Shown: piece after piece, positions 15,906 to 22,522 of the stretch
Position numbering within the stretch: position 1 is the first letter of the stretch
How the letters are laid out: each line of letters starts with the position of its first letter
Assembly (NCBI GenBank): GCA_005879255.1
Contig: VBKY01000094.1
Coordinates: 1 to 23,430, forward strand
Length of the DNA stretch: 23,430 nt
Source of the DNA: Deltaproteobacteria bacterium
Lineage (GTDB): Bacteria > Desulfobacterota_B > Binatia > UBA9968
Reading direction: 5' to 3'
Notes under the pieces: model-generated
The model's database searches: none
What the model was told of the DNA's origin: nothing
Seen by the model: only the letters and a program-made list of their open reading frames with translations
Made by a program: the position numbers and the translations under genes

Positions 15906-16739
15906 TTAGAGCCCGAACAATGCCTGCGCATTGGCAAACAGTAGCTTGTCTTTCGCGGGTTGCTTGAAGCCGACTTTATCGAAGCTCGCGAGCGCCTTTT
16001 CGAGATCCACGTACGGAAAGTCAGTGCCGAAAAGCGCCTTGTCCTGGAGCCGGCTGGCGATTGCTTTCAGAAAAATTTCCGGCAGCTGCTCGGCGAGATA
16101 GCCAGAGGTATCGACGTGGACGTTTTTTTTGTGCGTCACGACGCCAATGAGTTCTTGTTCCCAAGGCCAGCCGGGATGCGCCGCGATGATTTTCATGCGC
16201 GGAAAATCGCGCGCCAGCGTGTCAAGGTGAATCGGCCTTCCGTAATCTAGGGCGATGCCGCCGCCGCCGTCGGTATTGGCGCCGAGCACGGTAAAACCAA
16301 CATGAAACATAACCGGCTTGGCGCCCGCCTGAAGAACCTCCCAAATGGCGTAAAATTTCCTATTACTCGGATAAAAACCTTGATCGGGCGGATGAAATTT
16401 AAATCCGACGACTTTGGGATTGCGCGCCAGTTCCTGAGCATTGCGGGCGACCTTAGTTATATCCTCAGCATTGATGTCCAACGATGCGAGAATTCCCGCG
16501 AACGCGTCCGGGTACTTGGTCGCGAGTTCGATCACATGATCGTTGCTGTTGCGGCTGCCTTCCTTGACTGTGGACGGATGCCAGCCGATCAGCAAGGCTT
16601 TCACATCATGCTTTATATAGAGATCCGAGAACGTTTTTTCCGTTAGAGGGATTTCGTTTAGATTTCGCCTGAAGTAGCTACAGGCGTGCGCATCGAGCCC
16701 GCGTGTGCTCGGATGCACGTGAACGTCAATGGCTCGCAT
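15906..16739 (-). CDS. Amidohydrolase family 2 protein (TIM-barrel metal-dependent hydrolase)
   Basis: A 277-residue cytosolic metal-dependent hydrolase or decarboxylase. Metal ligands are H7-x-H9 in IDVHVHPS, H146 in VMFHVGF, H188 in AAHPGWPW and D240 in LFGTDFPYVD, all in family order. It keeps HxH, unlike the amidohydrolase at the left end. Its start codon lies inside the end of the 3-hydroxyacyl-CoA dehydrogenase gene (14-bp overlap), and only a weak GGACGGA precedes it, so translation is probably coupled to that gene. The pair may hydrolyse or decarboxylate the product of a CoA-linked pathway. The substrate is not evident. Confidence 0.88.
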   Translation of the reverse strand: MRAIDVHVHPSTRGLDAHACSYFRRNLNEIPLTEKTFSDLYIKHDVKALLIGWHPSTVKEGSRNSNDHVIELATKYPDAFAGILASLDINAEDITKVARNAQELARNPKVVGFKFHPPDQGFYPSNRKFYAIWEVLQAGAKPVMFHVGFTVLGANTDGGGGIALDYGRPIHLDTLARDFPRMKIIAAHPGWPWEQELIGVVTHKKNVHVDTSGYLAEQLPEIFLKAIASRLQDKALFGTDFPYVDLEKALASFDKVGFKQPAKDKLLFANAQALFGL

Positions 16740-17931
16740 GCGTCTGTGTCCGTCCCGCGTGAGCTAATAACCAAGGGTTCGTTTGGTCGCTTTTGTAAAA
16801 GGTTTGCTTTTCCTCGGCCATTCGGGTGAGAAGCGCAGGCACGGGCATTGGCTGATCTCCGAGTTGCAGATTGGTTTTTTCCAAATCATCGAGAACTGCC
16901 GCGGGCCCGATTCCATCGATTCCTTTCAATGGCGGCTCGGGCATCTTGATGCCCTCGGTGGCGACGAAATCCACCGTGGCGGGAGATTCGCCGAGCTCAG
17001 CGACGCGGACGGCGGCAATGATCATCGACGTCTGCAGCGACCTTTTGATGCTCTCGTCATCGAGCGTTCGGCCGCGCGCTTCGGCAAGTTCGTAAATTTT
17101 CGGATTGGGTAATCGGTCAACGTAGAACGTAGGGTTGTCCTTTGCCACTCGCGCGAGTAGTTTCGACGAGCGCAAAAAAGCATCGCCTCTGAGCTCAAAC
17201 ATGACGCGCGTTACATCTTCTACGATCGATGGTTTCCAACTGTCGAAGCTGATCAAGGGTGGAAGAAGCTTGAGTTCTTTGGCAGCTTGATCGACGGCGT
17301 CGATGCGCGCGCCGCGTTCCAATAAGCGAAGCGCCATTACGGCATAGACCATGAGGATGCCGTTGGAAACGAAGCCGGAAATGTCATGGGTCTCGACCGG
17401 CTGGCGGCCGATTTCCTTTAAAAACGAAATCACGGCATCCCCTTGGGTCGCTGCCATGTCGCCTTTGACGACTTCGACCATCTGGGTATAGAGCACCGGA
17501 TTGAAGAAGTGAGTTAAAGCGAATTTTCCTCGATCGTAGTCGCCGCTGGCGAGTAACGTTGCACGCGTTACCGATGACGTGTTCGTAGTGAGAATGCCCG
17601 AGAATCCGGCGTCACGTAAAGCTCGATACACAGCCAGCTTAGTCTTGCTGTTTTCCGAAACGGCCTCTGTCACTAGATCCATTTTTGCTAACCCGCCGAG
17701 ACCGGGCGACGCCGTGAGCAGGTTGCGAATGTTCTCCGTCTCGGTATCACCGATGCGATTTCGTTTTTGGAGCCGATCAATGGTTTGCTCTCGGCGATCG
17801 CCGAGCGAGTTCATGACCGCTTTGGAGGCGTCATAAACGATGGTCTGAAAGCCTTTCATGGCGTAGAGAAAAGCGATGTCGAATCCCATGACTCCGAGCC
17901 CGACGACGCCAACTTTCCTTATATCAGTCAT
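16726..17931 (-). CDS. 3-hydroxyacyl-CoA dehydrogenase family protein
   Basis: A 401-residue NAD-dependent dehydrogenase with the 3HCDH fold. The N-terminal Rossmann loop is GLGVMG (11-16). Catalytic-site residues of the family are present: S119 in TTNTSSVT, H141 in LTHFFNPV, E153 in MVEVVKG and N190 in GFVSNGIL. It is longer than single-domain members (about 280-310) and carries about 200 C-terminal residues that include the dimer helices and the segment FELRGDAFLRSSKLLARVAKDNPTFYVDR. It would oxidise a 3-hydroxyacyl-CoA or similar hydroxy acid. Only a weak ribosome binding site precedes the ATG. It overlaps the amidohydrolase gene and is divergent from the binding-protein gene at 18.1 kb. 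Confidence 0.88.
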   Translation of the reverse strand: MTDIRKVGVVGLGVMGFDIAFLYAMKGFQTIVYDASKAVMNSLGDRREQTIDRLQKRNRIGDTETENIRNLLTASPGLGGLAKMDLVTEAVSENSKTKLAVYRALRDAGFSGILTTNTSSVTRATLLASGDYDRGKFALTHFFNPVLYTQMVEVVKGDMAATQGDAVISFLKEIGRQPVETHDISGFVSNGILMVYAVMALRLLERGARIDAVDQAAKELKLLPPLISFDSWKPSIVEDVTRVMFELRGDAFLRSSKLLARVAKDNPTFYVDRLPNPKIYELAEARGRTLDDESIKRSLQTSMIIAAVRVAELGESPATVDFVATEGIKMPEPPLKGIDGIGPAAVLDDLEKTNLQLGDQPMPVPALLTRMAEEKQTFYKSDQTNPWLLAHAGRTQTHASH

Positions 17932-18101
17932 AAAATACTACTAGCCTGACTAACTCGACCGGAAATATCATAGGCAACAGGCCAACTCAACGCGATGCGC
18001 ACACTCACCTTGACTTACGGTAGACCGTTCTCTAAGGTCTGCGACGAGAACGGGGATGTAGCAATGAGCGCATTCGCCGCTAAGAACGAAGGGTTTGTCC
18101 G
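17932..18101. promoter_or_regulatory. Divergent intergenic region with candidate rightward promoter
   Basis: This gap must hold promoters for the leftward dehydrogenase and rightward binding-protein genes. A rightward candidate has TTGACT (18010-18015), a 17-nt spacer and a weak -10, TAAGGT (18033-18038). AGACC and GGTCT (about 18022-18040) form a short inverted repeat over the -10. On the minus strand a good -10-like TATGAT lies at 17967-17972 without a matching -35. Calls are weak. Confidence 0.3.
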
Positions 18102-18105
18102 ATGA
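18064..18105 (+). CDS. Possible 13-residue leader peptide overlapping the binding-protein start
   Basis: A short frame, MSAFAAKNEGFVR then TGA, ends so that its stop overlaps the ATG of the binding-protein gene as ATGA. GGGG lies about 9 nt before its ATG. Within it, GAAGGG also serves as the ribosome binding site of the next gene. It could couple or regulate translation, but it may be chance. Confidence 0.25.
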   Translation: MSAFAAKNEGFVR

Positions 18106-19109
18106 GACTTTTTCGAACTGTTACCATAATCCTGATTCTCTGGCTCGGATTAAATATGATCCGATCCAGTCGCTACGCTCAAGCTGCCGACCCCGAAAAG
18201 CTCAACGTCTGCTATTCGTCGATTGCGGCGACATCGATTACAACTTGGGTTCCCTATGAAGCGGGGATCTACAAGAAATACGGCCTCGACGTACGTATCA
18301 TTTACGTCGCGGGAGCTCAGGCAATTGCCACATTGATTTCCGGCGACACGCAAATCGTCCAGGGATCGGGCGCGGCCGCCGCGCTGTCGCGCTTGTCGGG
18401 CTCCGATCTCACTGTGATCGGTACAACCATCAATGTTATCCCCATGAGTCTCGTGACCACACCGGAAATTACCACTGCACAGGATCTCAAGGGCAAAACT
18501 TTCGGCGTCAGCCGGTTTGGTTCGCTGACGGATTTGGGATTGCGCAGAGCCGCAAGCGAGTTAGGTCTCGATCCCAACAAAGACATCAAGATGATCCAGA
18601 CCGGAGGCGTGCCGGAAAACCTGCTCTTCATGCAGCAGGGTGTGATCCAGGGCGCTTTAATTTCTTCGCCGACTCTGGAAAGAGCCAACGAGTTCGGCTA
18701 CCGTGAGTTCATGAATCTAGCCAATCTCAAATACCGCTATCCTGGAACCGCGCTGGTGACGACCGATTCCTTCGTGCGCAGTCGGCCGCAGATGGTCAAT
18801 CGATTTCTCAAGGCGACGTTGGAGGGCATCAAATACGCCAAGGCCAATCCAGATGTCACAATTCGCATTCTCGGCAAGTACACACGGACCACGGATACCA
18901 AGCTTCTTGCCAGTGCGTTCAAAAGCTACATTCTCGGCTATATCCGAGATATCCCCACAGTAACGCATACGGAAATGGAAGCGGTGATCGAAGATATCGC
19001 GACGCGAAATCCCAAAGCCAAAGGCATCGATGTTCGCCAGTTCTACGATCTCGCGCCTCTGGAACAGTTGGCAAAGGAAGGATTTATAAAGGAGCTTTAT
19101 CCGCGCTAA
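18102..19109 (+). CDS. ABC transporter substrate-binding protein (NMT1/SsuA-like)
   Basis: A 335-residue secreted protein with a signal peptide (MRLFRTVTIILILWLGLNM..., cut near AQA at about 28). The mature protein starts DPEKLNVCYSSIAATSITTWVPYEAGIYKKYGLDVRIIYV, typical of NMT1-like binding proteins, with DLKGKTFGVSRFGSLTDLGLRR as the hinge loop and a final KEGFIKELYPR helix. AAGGG lies about 9 nt before the ATG, and a tiny upstream frame overlaps this start. It shares SRFGSLTDL with the minus-strand paralogue at 14.7-15.7 kb. It is the first gene of the rightward segment and is followed by the exported reductase-like gene. No permease or ATPase is nearby. Ligand unknown. Confidence 0.88.
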   Translation: MRLFRTVTIILILWLGLNMIRSSRYAQAADPEKLNVCYSSIAATSITTWVPYEAGIYKKYGLDVRIIYVAGAQAIATLISGDTQIVQGSGAAAALSRLSGSDLTVIGTTINVIPMSLVTTPEITTAQDLKGKTFGVSRFGSLTDLGLRRAASELGLDPNKDIKMIQTGGVPENLLFMQQGVIQGALISSPTLERANEFGYREFMNLANLKYRYPGTALVTTDSFVRSRPQMVNRFLKATLEGIKYAKANPDVTIRILGKYTRTTDTKLLASAFKSYILGYIRDIPTVTHTEMEAVIEDIATRNPKAKGIDVRQFYDLAPLEQLAKEGFIKELYPR

Positions 19110-19123
19110 CGATCAAAGAGTTG

Positions 19124-19168
19124 TTCAAACCGTTCAAGCACTTCAAATCATTCAATTCGTTTAAGATA
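19124..19168. repeat. TTCAANNNN periodic repeat, five units
   Basis: TTCAAACCG, TTCAAGCAC, TTCAAATCA, TTCAATTCG and the degenerate TTTAAGATA follow one another exactly 9 nt apart, starting 14 nt after the binding-protein stop codon. This is the cleanest array of the family in the window. Confidence 0.7.
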
Positions 19169-19205
19169 CGGGAAACCAAACGGTGCAAATGAAAGGAAGC
19201 CTGTC

Positions 19206-19964
19206 ATGACGAAAATCGCTTTCTCGAATTGGTCTCGTTGGGTATTTTACTGGGTCGTTGAGTTGGCTTTAATCGCACTCTCGGTTGGCGTTCCGCACGA
19301 AACTTCTTTTGCCCAGTCGGCCACGAGCGCCTCAGCCGTGAAAATTGGCATAATCGGCTCCGGTAACATCGGCAGCACGGTCGGAACGCTGTGGGTGAAA
19401 GCTGGCCATCAGGTGCTCTTCTCTTCGCGTAATCCGCAGAATCTCAAGCAACTTGTCGATGGTCTCGGCCATCTCGCTCGCGCCGGCACCGTAAAAGAAG
19501 CCTTAACATTTGGCGATGTTGTTTTTATCGGCGTGCCGTACAGTGCATACCCGCAGCTCGGCACGGATTACGCCAAAGAGTTCGTAGGAAAGATTGTGCT
19601 CGATGCCGGCAACGCCGTTCTGGCGCGCGATGGTGAGATCGCGAAGGAAGCCCGACAAAATGGAGTTGGGCTTACGTCGGCGAAATTATTAGCCGGTGCG
19701 CGAATTGTCCGCGCGTTTAATACGCTGAACTTTCGCAAAGTCGCCAGCCTTTCTAACCGTCCGGAGGGGCGTATTGCGATTCCTATGGCCGGCAACGACG
19801 AGGAAGCGTTGAAGGTCGCGGCAGCGTTGGTGCGCGACGCGGGATTCGACCCGGTGATCCTTGGCTCACTCCAACGCTCCAAGGTTTTTGAACAGGGAGG
19901 CCCTTTGTACGGCCAAGAGATCTCAGCGCAGGAGATGCGAGAGCGGCTTAAGACGCTGCCATGA
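19206..19964 (+). CDS. NADPH-dependent F420 reductase-like NAD(P)-binding protein with N-terminal signal sequence
   Basis: A 252-residue protein whose domain from residue 45 on, VKIGIIGSGNIGSTVGTLWVKAGHQVLFSSRNP, is the NADP-binding Rossmann fold of the F420-dependent NADP oxidoreductase family (glycine loop GSGNIG, 51-56). FIGVPYSAYPQL, DAGNAV and RAFNTLNFRKV follow in family order. Unusually, about 40 residues precede it: a hydrophobic segment WVFYWVVELALIALSVGV and a Sec-type end TSFAQS, suggesting export or membrane anchoring. AAAGGA lies about 9 nt before the ATG, so the long start is likely real. A cytosolic internal start at the Rossmann domain is the alternative, but no ATG lies there. 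Cofactor and substrate are unproven. Confidence 0.8.
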   Translation: MTKIAFSNWSRWVFYWVVELALIALSVGVPHETSFAQSATSASAVKIGIIGSGNIGSTVGTLWVKAGHQVLFSSRNPQNLKQLVDGLGHLARAGTVKEALTFGDVVFIGVPYSAYPQLGTDYAKEFVGKIVLDAGNAVLARDGEIAKEARQNGVGLTSAKLLAGARIVRAFNTLNFRKVASLSNRPEGRIAIPMAGNDEEALKVAAALVRDAGFDPVILGSLQRSKVFEQGGPLYGQEISAQEMRERLKTLP

Positions 19965-19991
19965 GTCTAGCAATTGGTAGCAATGGCTGAA

Positions 19992-20104
19992 AATAGTGTA
20001 GTGTTTGTCCGACTCTACGTTTCACTGTCACGTGGCGAATCGTTTGTAGAATCGCCTATGAAGTGAAAGCGTCGGTGAGATGCACTGAGCGACTCACTTA
20101 GTAG
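19992..20104 (+). repeat. Hairpin element, copy 1 of 3
   Basis: About 113 bp starting AATAGTGTAGTGTTTGTC and ending GAGCGACTCACTTAGTAG. Inside, CGTTTCACT and AGTGAAAGC, plus GGCGAATC and GAATCGCC, pair into a hairpin. It aligns along its length with elements at 20876-20990 and 22407-22522, with conserved ends and a diverged middle. It lies in the 305-nt gap upstream of the DCC-family gene. No other gene is seen in the gap. Confidence 0.6.
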
Positions 20105-20269
20105 TTGCGAAGTGAAACCGCGTAAAAGACTTCGGGCGTACCTTCTAGCGCTATTGCGACGTTCCTGTCTATTGTCGTGAGCTCTATCCGCGGTGAGGCT
20201 TCATGGTTATAATTTCTTATCGCGGTTGATTTTGCAGAAGTAAAGCGTTGCTCGCTAATAGCGCACGAC

Positions 20270-20677
20270 GTGACGGAATTCCCCGATAACCTTGTCTTAT
20301 TCGACGGCGTCTGCAATCTCTGCACTGCGTCGGTCCAATTCATTATTCGCCATGACCGGTCGGCAATTTTCTATTTCGCCCCTCTTCAGTCAGAGATTGG
20401 GAGAGAGATTTGTCAAAATCGGGGGCTGGATCCTGCAGCTATCCAGACTTTTATGCTGATTTCGGGTGGGAGAATGCTCGTGCGCAGTGACGCGGCTATC
20501 GAAGTTGTCTCCCGCTTTGGCGGCGCATGGAAGTTCGTCACGATCTTCCGGCTCATTCCCCGAGTGGCGCGAGACTGGATTTATTCGACAATAGCGCGGA
20601 ACCGTTATCGCTGGTTCGGCCGGACCGATGCATGCATGATTCCCACACCTGACGTCAAAGCGCGATTTCTCGGATGA
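20270..20677 (+). CDS. DCC-family thiol-disulfide oxidoreductase-like protein
   Basis: A 135-residue protein of the DCC family (DUF393), named for its Asp-Cys-Cys motif: D12-G-V-C15-x2-C18 in LFDGVCNLCTASVQF, followed by FAPLQSEIGREI, SDAAIEVVSRFGG and the C-terminal RLIPRVARDWIYSTIARNRYRWFG. Length and order match the family, presumed to be a thioredoxin-fold redox protein. The start is a GTG placed as in homologues; no clear ribosome binding site precedes it. The last 49 codons and about 320 bp beyond recur at 22052-22526. It is the first gene of the patchwork accessory region. Confidence 0.85.
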   Translation: MTEFPDNLVLFDGVCNLCTASVQFIIRHDRSAIFYFAPLQSEIGREICQNRGLDPAAIQTFMLISGGRMLVRSDAAIEVVSRFGGAWKFVTIFRLIPRVARDWIYSTIARNRYRWFGRTDACMIPTPDVKARFLG

Positions 20678-20994
20678 AGAGCTAGCACTCGTCAAGCCAA
20701 GTCACGATTCCAGGCTAAGTAACAATTTATTTTGGTTTACACTCTACCCTAATTCACGCGTTTTCTAACTTATCGAACACGGTACTCTTGAACTTTTCCA
20801 CCCCGCCGCCGGCCAGGATCGGTGCACTGGTCCAGGGTGATCGATTCGGCTCGACTGTAGCCGGCAAAGACAGACAATAGTGCAGTGTTTGTCGGATCAT
20901 GATTTTCATTGTTAAGTGGCGAAAAGGATTATAGATTGTCCACAATTATGAATTCGTCGATTGGCATAGATTGACCGACTCACTTAATAGCTAG
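20528..20994 (+). repeat. Long direct repeat, left copy (467 bp)
   Basis: From TGGAAGTTCGTCACG inside the DCC gene to CACTTAATAGCTAG, this segment matches 22052-22526 with substitutions and small indels. It contains the 3' end of the DCC gene and its non-coding downstream stretch, ending in the hairpin element. On its minus strand a decayed small frame reads MIRQTLHYC...LPATVEP. The two direct copies bracket the nuclease-like gene and its attC-like site. Confidence 0.85.
20876..20990 (+). repeat. Hairpin element, copy 2 of 3
   Basis: About 115 bp from AATAGTGCAGTGTTTGTC to GACCGACTCACTTAATAG. TTCATTGTTAAGTGG and CCACAATTATGAA could pair imperfectly. It lies just upstream of the nuclease-like gene. 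It contains GTTAAGT, which fits an integron core-site consensus, but no partner site was found and the other copies lack it. Confidence 0.65.
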
Positions 20995-21013
20995 CCGGAA
21001 TGGCTGACCGCTG

Positions 21014-21751
21014 ATGTCAAAGGCAGACGCATATCAGTTTTTCACTCAGCTGGAAGCCCATCTAAATTCTAAGATGCCCGCGCCGGAGATCATCCGCGCC
21101 GAGATCAAGGCAGCCGTCGATCGGACAAAGGCTTCGGATCGCGAGCGGCATAGCTCTTTTGCAGAAGGTGCGTTTTTGAACCGCTATGTCATCGGACACC
21201 TGCACAGCTTTCTTTCGTCTGAGTTCCGGTTCAGTAGCGCCGATGCCAAGCGTGCGATGCTGTCGGAGTCTTACCGGAGTCATCCCGACTTGGTCTCTGG
21301 TTCGCCCGTTCGCCCGGGCGCTCATCCCTTTCGGAAGGTCATCGGAGCCTCGCCCAGACAGATCATGGAGATCTGGCGCGGGAAGACGAATGTGAAGCCG
21401 CTGGCTCGCAACAGTTGCCGCGACTTGGCTATGCGGACACCGTCTCCATATCGAGCCGTGTTTGAGGCGAAATACCTCAGCAGCCGTGGCGCAATCAGCG
21501 CGGAAGCAGAGTTGGTCAGAAACATCTATCAGGCGTTCTTTTACCTTGGCCTGCCGCATCTCCCCGAAACGAAGACCCACGCTGCATGGGATTACGAGTA
21601 TGCGTGTGTCTTGGCGTACGATGCCACTCCGGACGGCGCGATGGTTCAGGCTTGGGAGTCGTTGCCGTCCGCGGTGAAATCCGCCTGCTGGACTGGCGCG
21701 AATGTCTACGTGATGATTCTACGGGGCTCTCGCGTTGCGAACTCCGTCTAA
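21014..21751 (+). CDS. Candidate PD-(D/E)XK nuclease-fold protein, possible integron cassette gene
   Basis: A 245-residue protein I do not recognise by name. It has a helical N-terminus rich in charged residues, then HPDLV (90-94), YRAVFEAKYLSS with E151-A-K153, and a following helix AELVRNIYQAFFYLGL with Q173. That order (PD, then ExK, then helix with Gln) resembles PD-(D/E)XK nucleases, including restriction endonucleases, but the match is by eye. The ATG overlaps the stop of a 4-residue upstream frame (TGATG) and only a weak GGAATGG site is present. The TAA stop lies inside GTCTAAC, the first core of an attC-like palindrome, a placement typical of integron cassettes. It sits between the two copies of the long direct repeat. 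Confidence 0.6.
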   Translation: MSKADAYQFFTQLEAHLNSKMPAPEIIRAEIKAAVDRTKASDRERHSSFAEGAFLNRYVIGHLHSFLSSEFRFSSADAKRAMLSESYRSHPDLVSGSPVRPGAHPFRKVIGASPRQIMEIWRGKTNVKPLARNSCRDLAMRTPSPYRAVFEAKYLSSRGAISAEAELVRNIYQAFFYLGLPHLPETKTHAAWDYEYACVLAYDATPDGAMVQAWESLPSAVKSACWTGANVYVMILRGSRVANSV

Positions 21752-21817
21752 CTTCATGTTCGAGCGGTCCGCTGGCTCGCATTCGCTCGCCGCGGCCACT
21801 CAACGGGAGCGTTGGCA
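21746..21817 (+). other. attC-like integron recombination site
   Basis: A 72-bp imperfect palindrome starts with GTCTAAC (21746-21752), an exact RYYYAAC core that includes the stop codon of the preceding gene, and ends with GTTGGCA (21811-21817), close to the GTTRRRY core. The arms TTCATGTTCGAGCGG and CCACTCAACGGGAGC pair with an unpaired C, and the inner CCGCTGGC and GCCGCGG pair with a bulged T; such extrahelical bases are a known attC feature. A new ATG follows 11 nt later, as in cassette arrays. No integrase gene is visible. The right core is imperfect. Confidence 0.5.
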
Positions 21818-21827
21818 AAAGAATCCT

Positions 21828-21863
21828 ATGAAAGTTTTCATCATAGGGGCTGGCTTTACTAAG
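21828..21863 (+). pseudogene. First 12 codons of a truncated cassette gene
   Basis: Right after the attC-like site a frame begins MKVFIIGAGFTK and then changes abruptly into GAAATTAGGGAAATTAGGG, the edge of a TCAGAG-type repeat element. MKVFIIGAGFTK is a typical nucleotide-binding N-terminus (strand then GxGxT loop) of SIR2-like or other NAD-binding proteins. The rest of the gene is missing, apparently lost at the repeat insertion. The family assignment is weak because only 12 residues remain. Confidence 0.4.
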
Positions 21864-22051
21864 GAAATTAGGGAAATTAGGGTCAGAGAACTATTTCCTT
21901 CAAGGAACTCGGAAAACCTGAGAGCTGTAGCAGCTTTTCGTTATTAGAGTCAGAGACCATATCCTGGCAATACCACATCACGAGAGTTACTGATCGTTAC
22001 CGATGAAAATGTACTCTGACCCCAAATCTTTTGCTCTGACCCCAAATCTTT
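21864..22051. mobile_element. TCAGAG/CTCTGA inverted-repeat element (MITE- or REP-like)
   Basis: A non-coding stretch of about 190 bp has AGGGTCAGAG (21879-21888) and AGAGTCAGAG (21947-21956) on the left, and CTCTGACCCC twice on the right (22014-22023 and 22034-22043), the latter followed each time by AAATCTTTT. The words CGATGAAAATGTACTCTGACC match dispersed repeats often found near REP-associated (IS200-like) transposases. No transposase is present. Its left edge cuts the cassette gene and its right edge cuts the second DCC copy. Confidence 0.5.
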
Positions 22052-22201
22052 TGGAAGTTCGTCACGATCTTCCGGCTCATTCCCCGTGTGGCGCGAGACT
22101 GGATTTATTCGACAATAGCGCGGAACCGCTATCGCTGGTTCGGCCGGACCGACGCGTGTATGATTCCCACGCCTGAAATCAAAGCGCGATTTCTCGGATG
22201 A
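22052..22201 (+). pseudogene. 5'-truncated second DCC-family gene
   Basis: The frame WKFVTIFRLIPRVARDWIYS, continuing to RFLG and a TGA stop, reproduces the last 49 residues of the DCC protein at 20270-20677 with only two conservative changes (D to E, V to I near the end). The six other codon differences I counted are silent (for example CGA/CGT, GAT/GAC, ACA/ACG), so both copies evolved under protein-level constraint before this one lost its first two thirds, including the Cys pair. The truncation point is the edge of the TCAGAG element. Confidence 0.75.
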
Positions 22202-22406
22202 AGAGCCAGCACCGCGGCAAGCCAAGTCACGACTCCAGGCCGAGTAACAATTTATTTTGGTTTACACTCTGGCCTAATTCACAGGATTTCTATTTTTCGA
22301 ACTCCGTACCCTTGAACTTTTCCGGAGCGCCGCCCGCCCGGATCGGTGATCTGGTGCAGGGTGAACTTGGGATCGATCGGTTCGACTGTAGCCGGCAAAG
22401 GCTGGC

Positions 22407-22522
22407 AATAGTGCAGTGTTTGTCGGATCATCGGTTTCGTTGCTAAGTGGCGAAAAGGACTATAGGATTTTCGACAATTATGAATTCGTCGATTGGCATA
22501 GATTGAGCGACTCACTTAGTAG
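22407..22522 (+). repeat. Hairpin element, copy 3 of 3
   Basis: About 116 bp from AATAGTGCAGTGTTTGTC to GAGCGACTCACTTAGTAG, nearly identical at both ends to the other two copies. GGCGAAAAGGAC and GATTTTCGAC in the centre can pair. It lies about 40 nt upstream of the GTG start of the gene that runs off the right edge. Confidence 0.65.

Noticed and set aside
19124..19168. CRISPR-like array from regularly spaced TTCAA units
   Set aside because: Units are only 9 nt, with no 20-40 nt repeats or spacers and no cas genes.
20754..20945. Minus-strand small protein gene (MIRQTLHYC...) in the long repeat
   Set aside because: The right copy has a related frame, but indels shift the reading frame between copies and the C-terminal halves match only after frame correction; it is more likely a dead remnant.
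20876..20990. Second attC site suggested by GTTAAGT at 20911
   Set aside because: GTTAAGT fits the right core, but no RYYYAAC partner lies at a suitable distance and the other copies read GCTAAGT or lack it.
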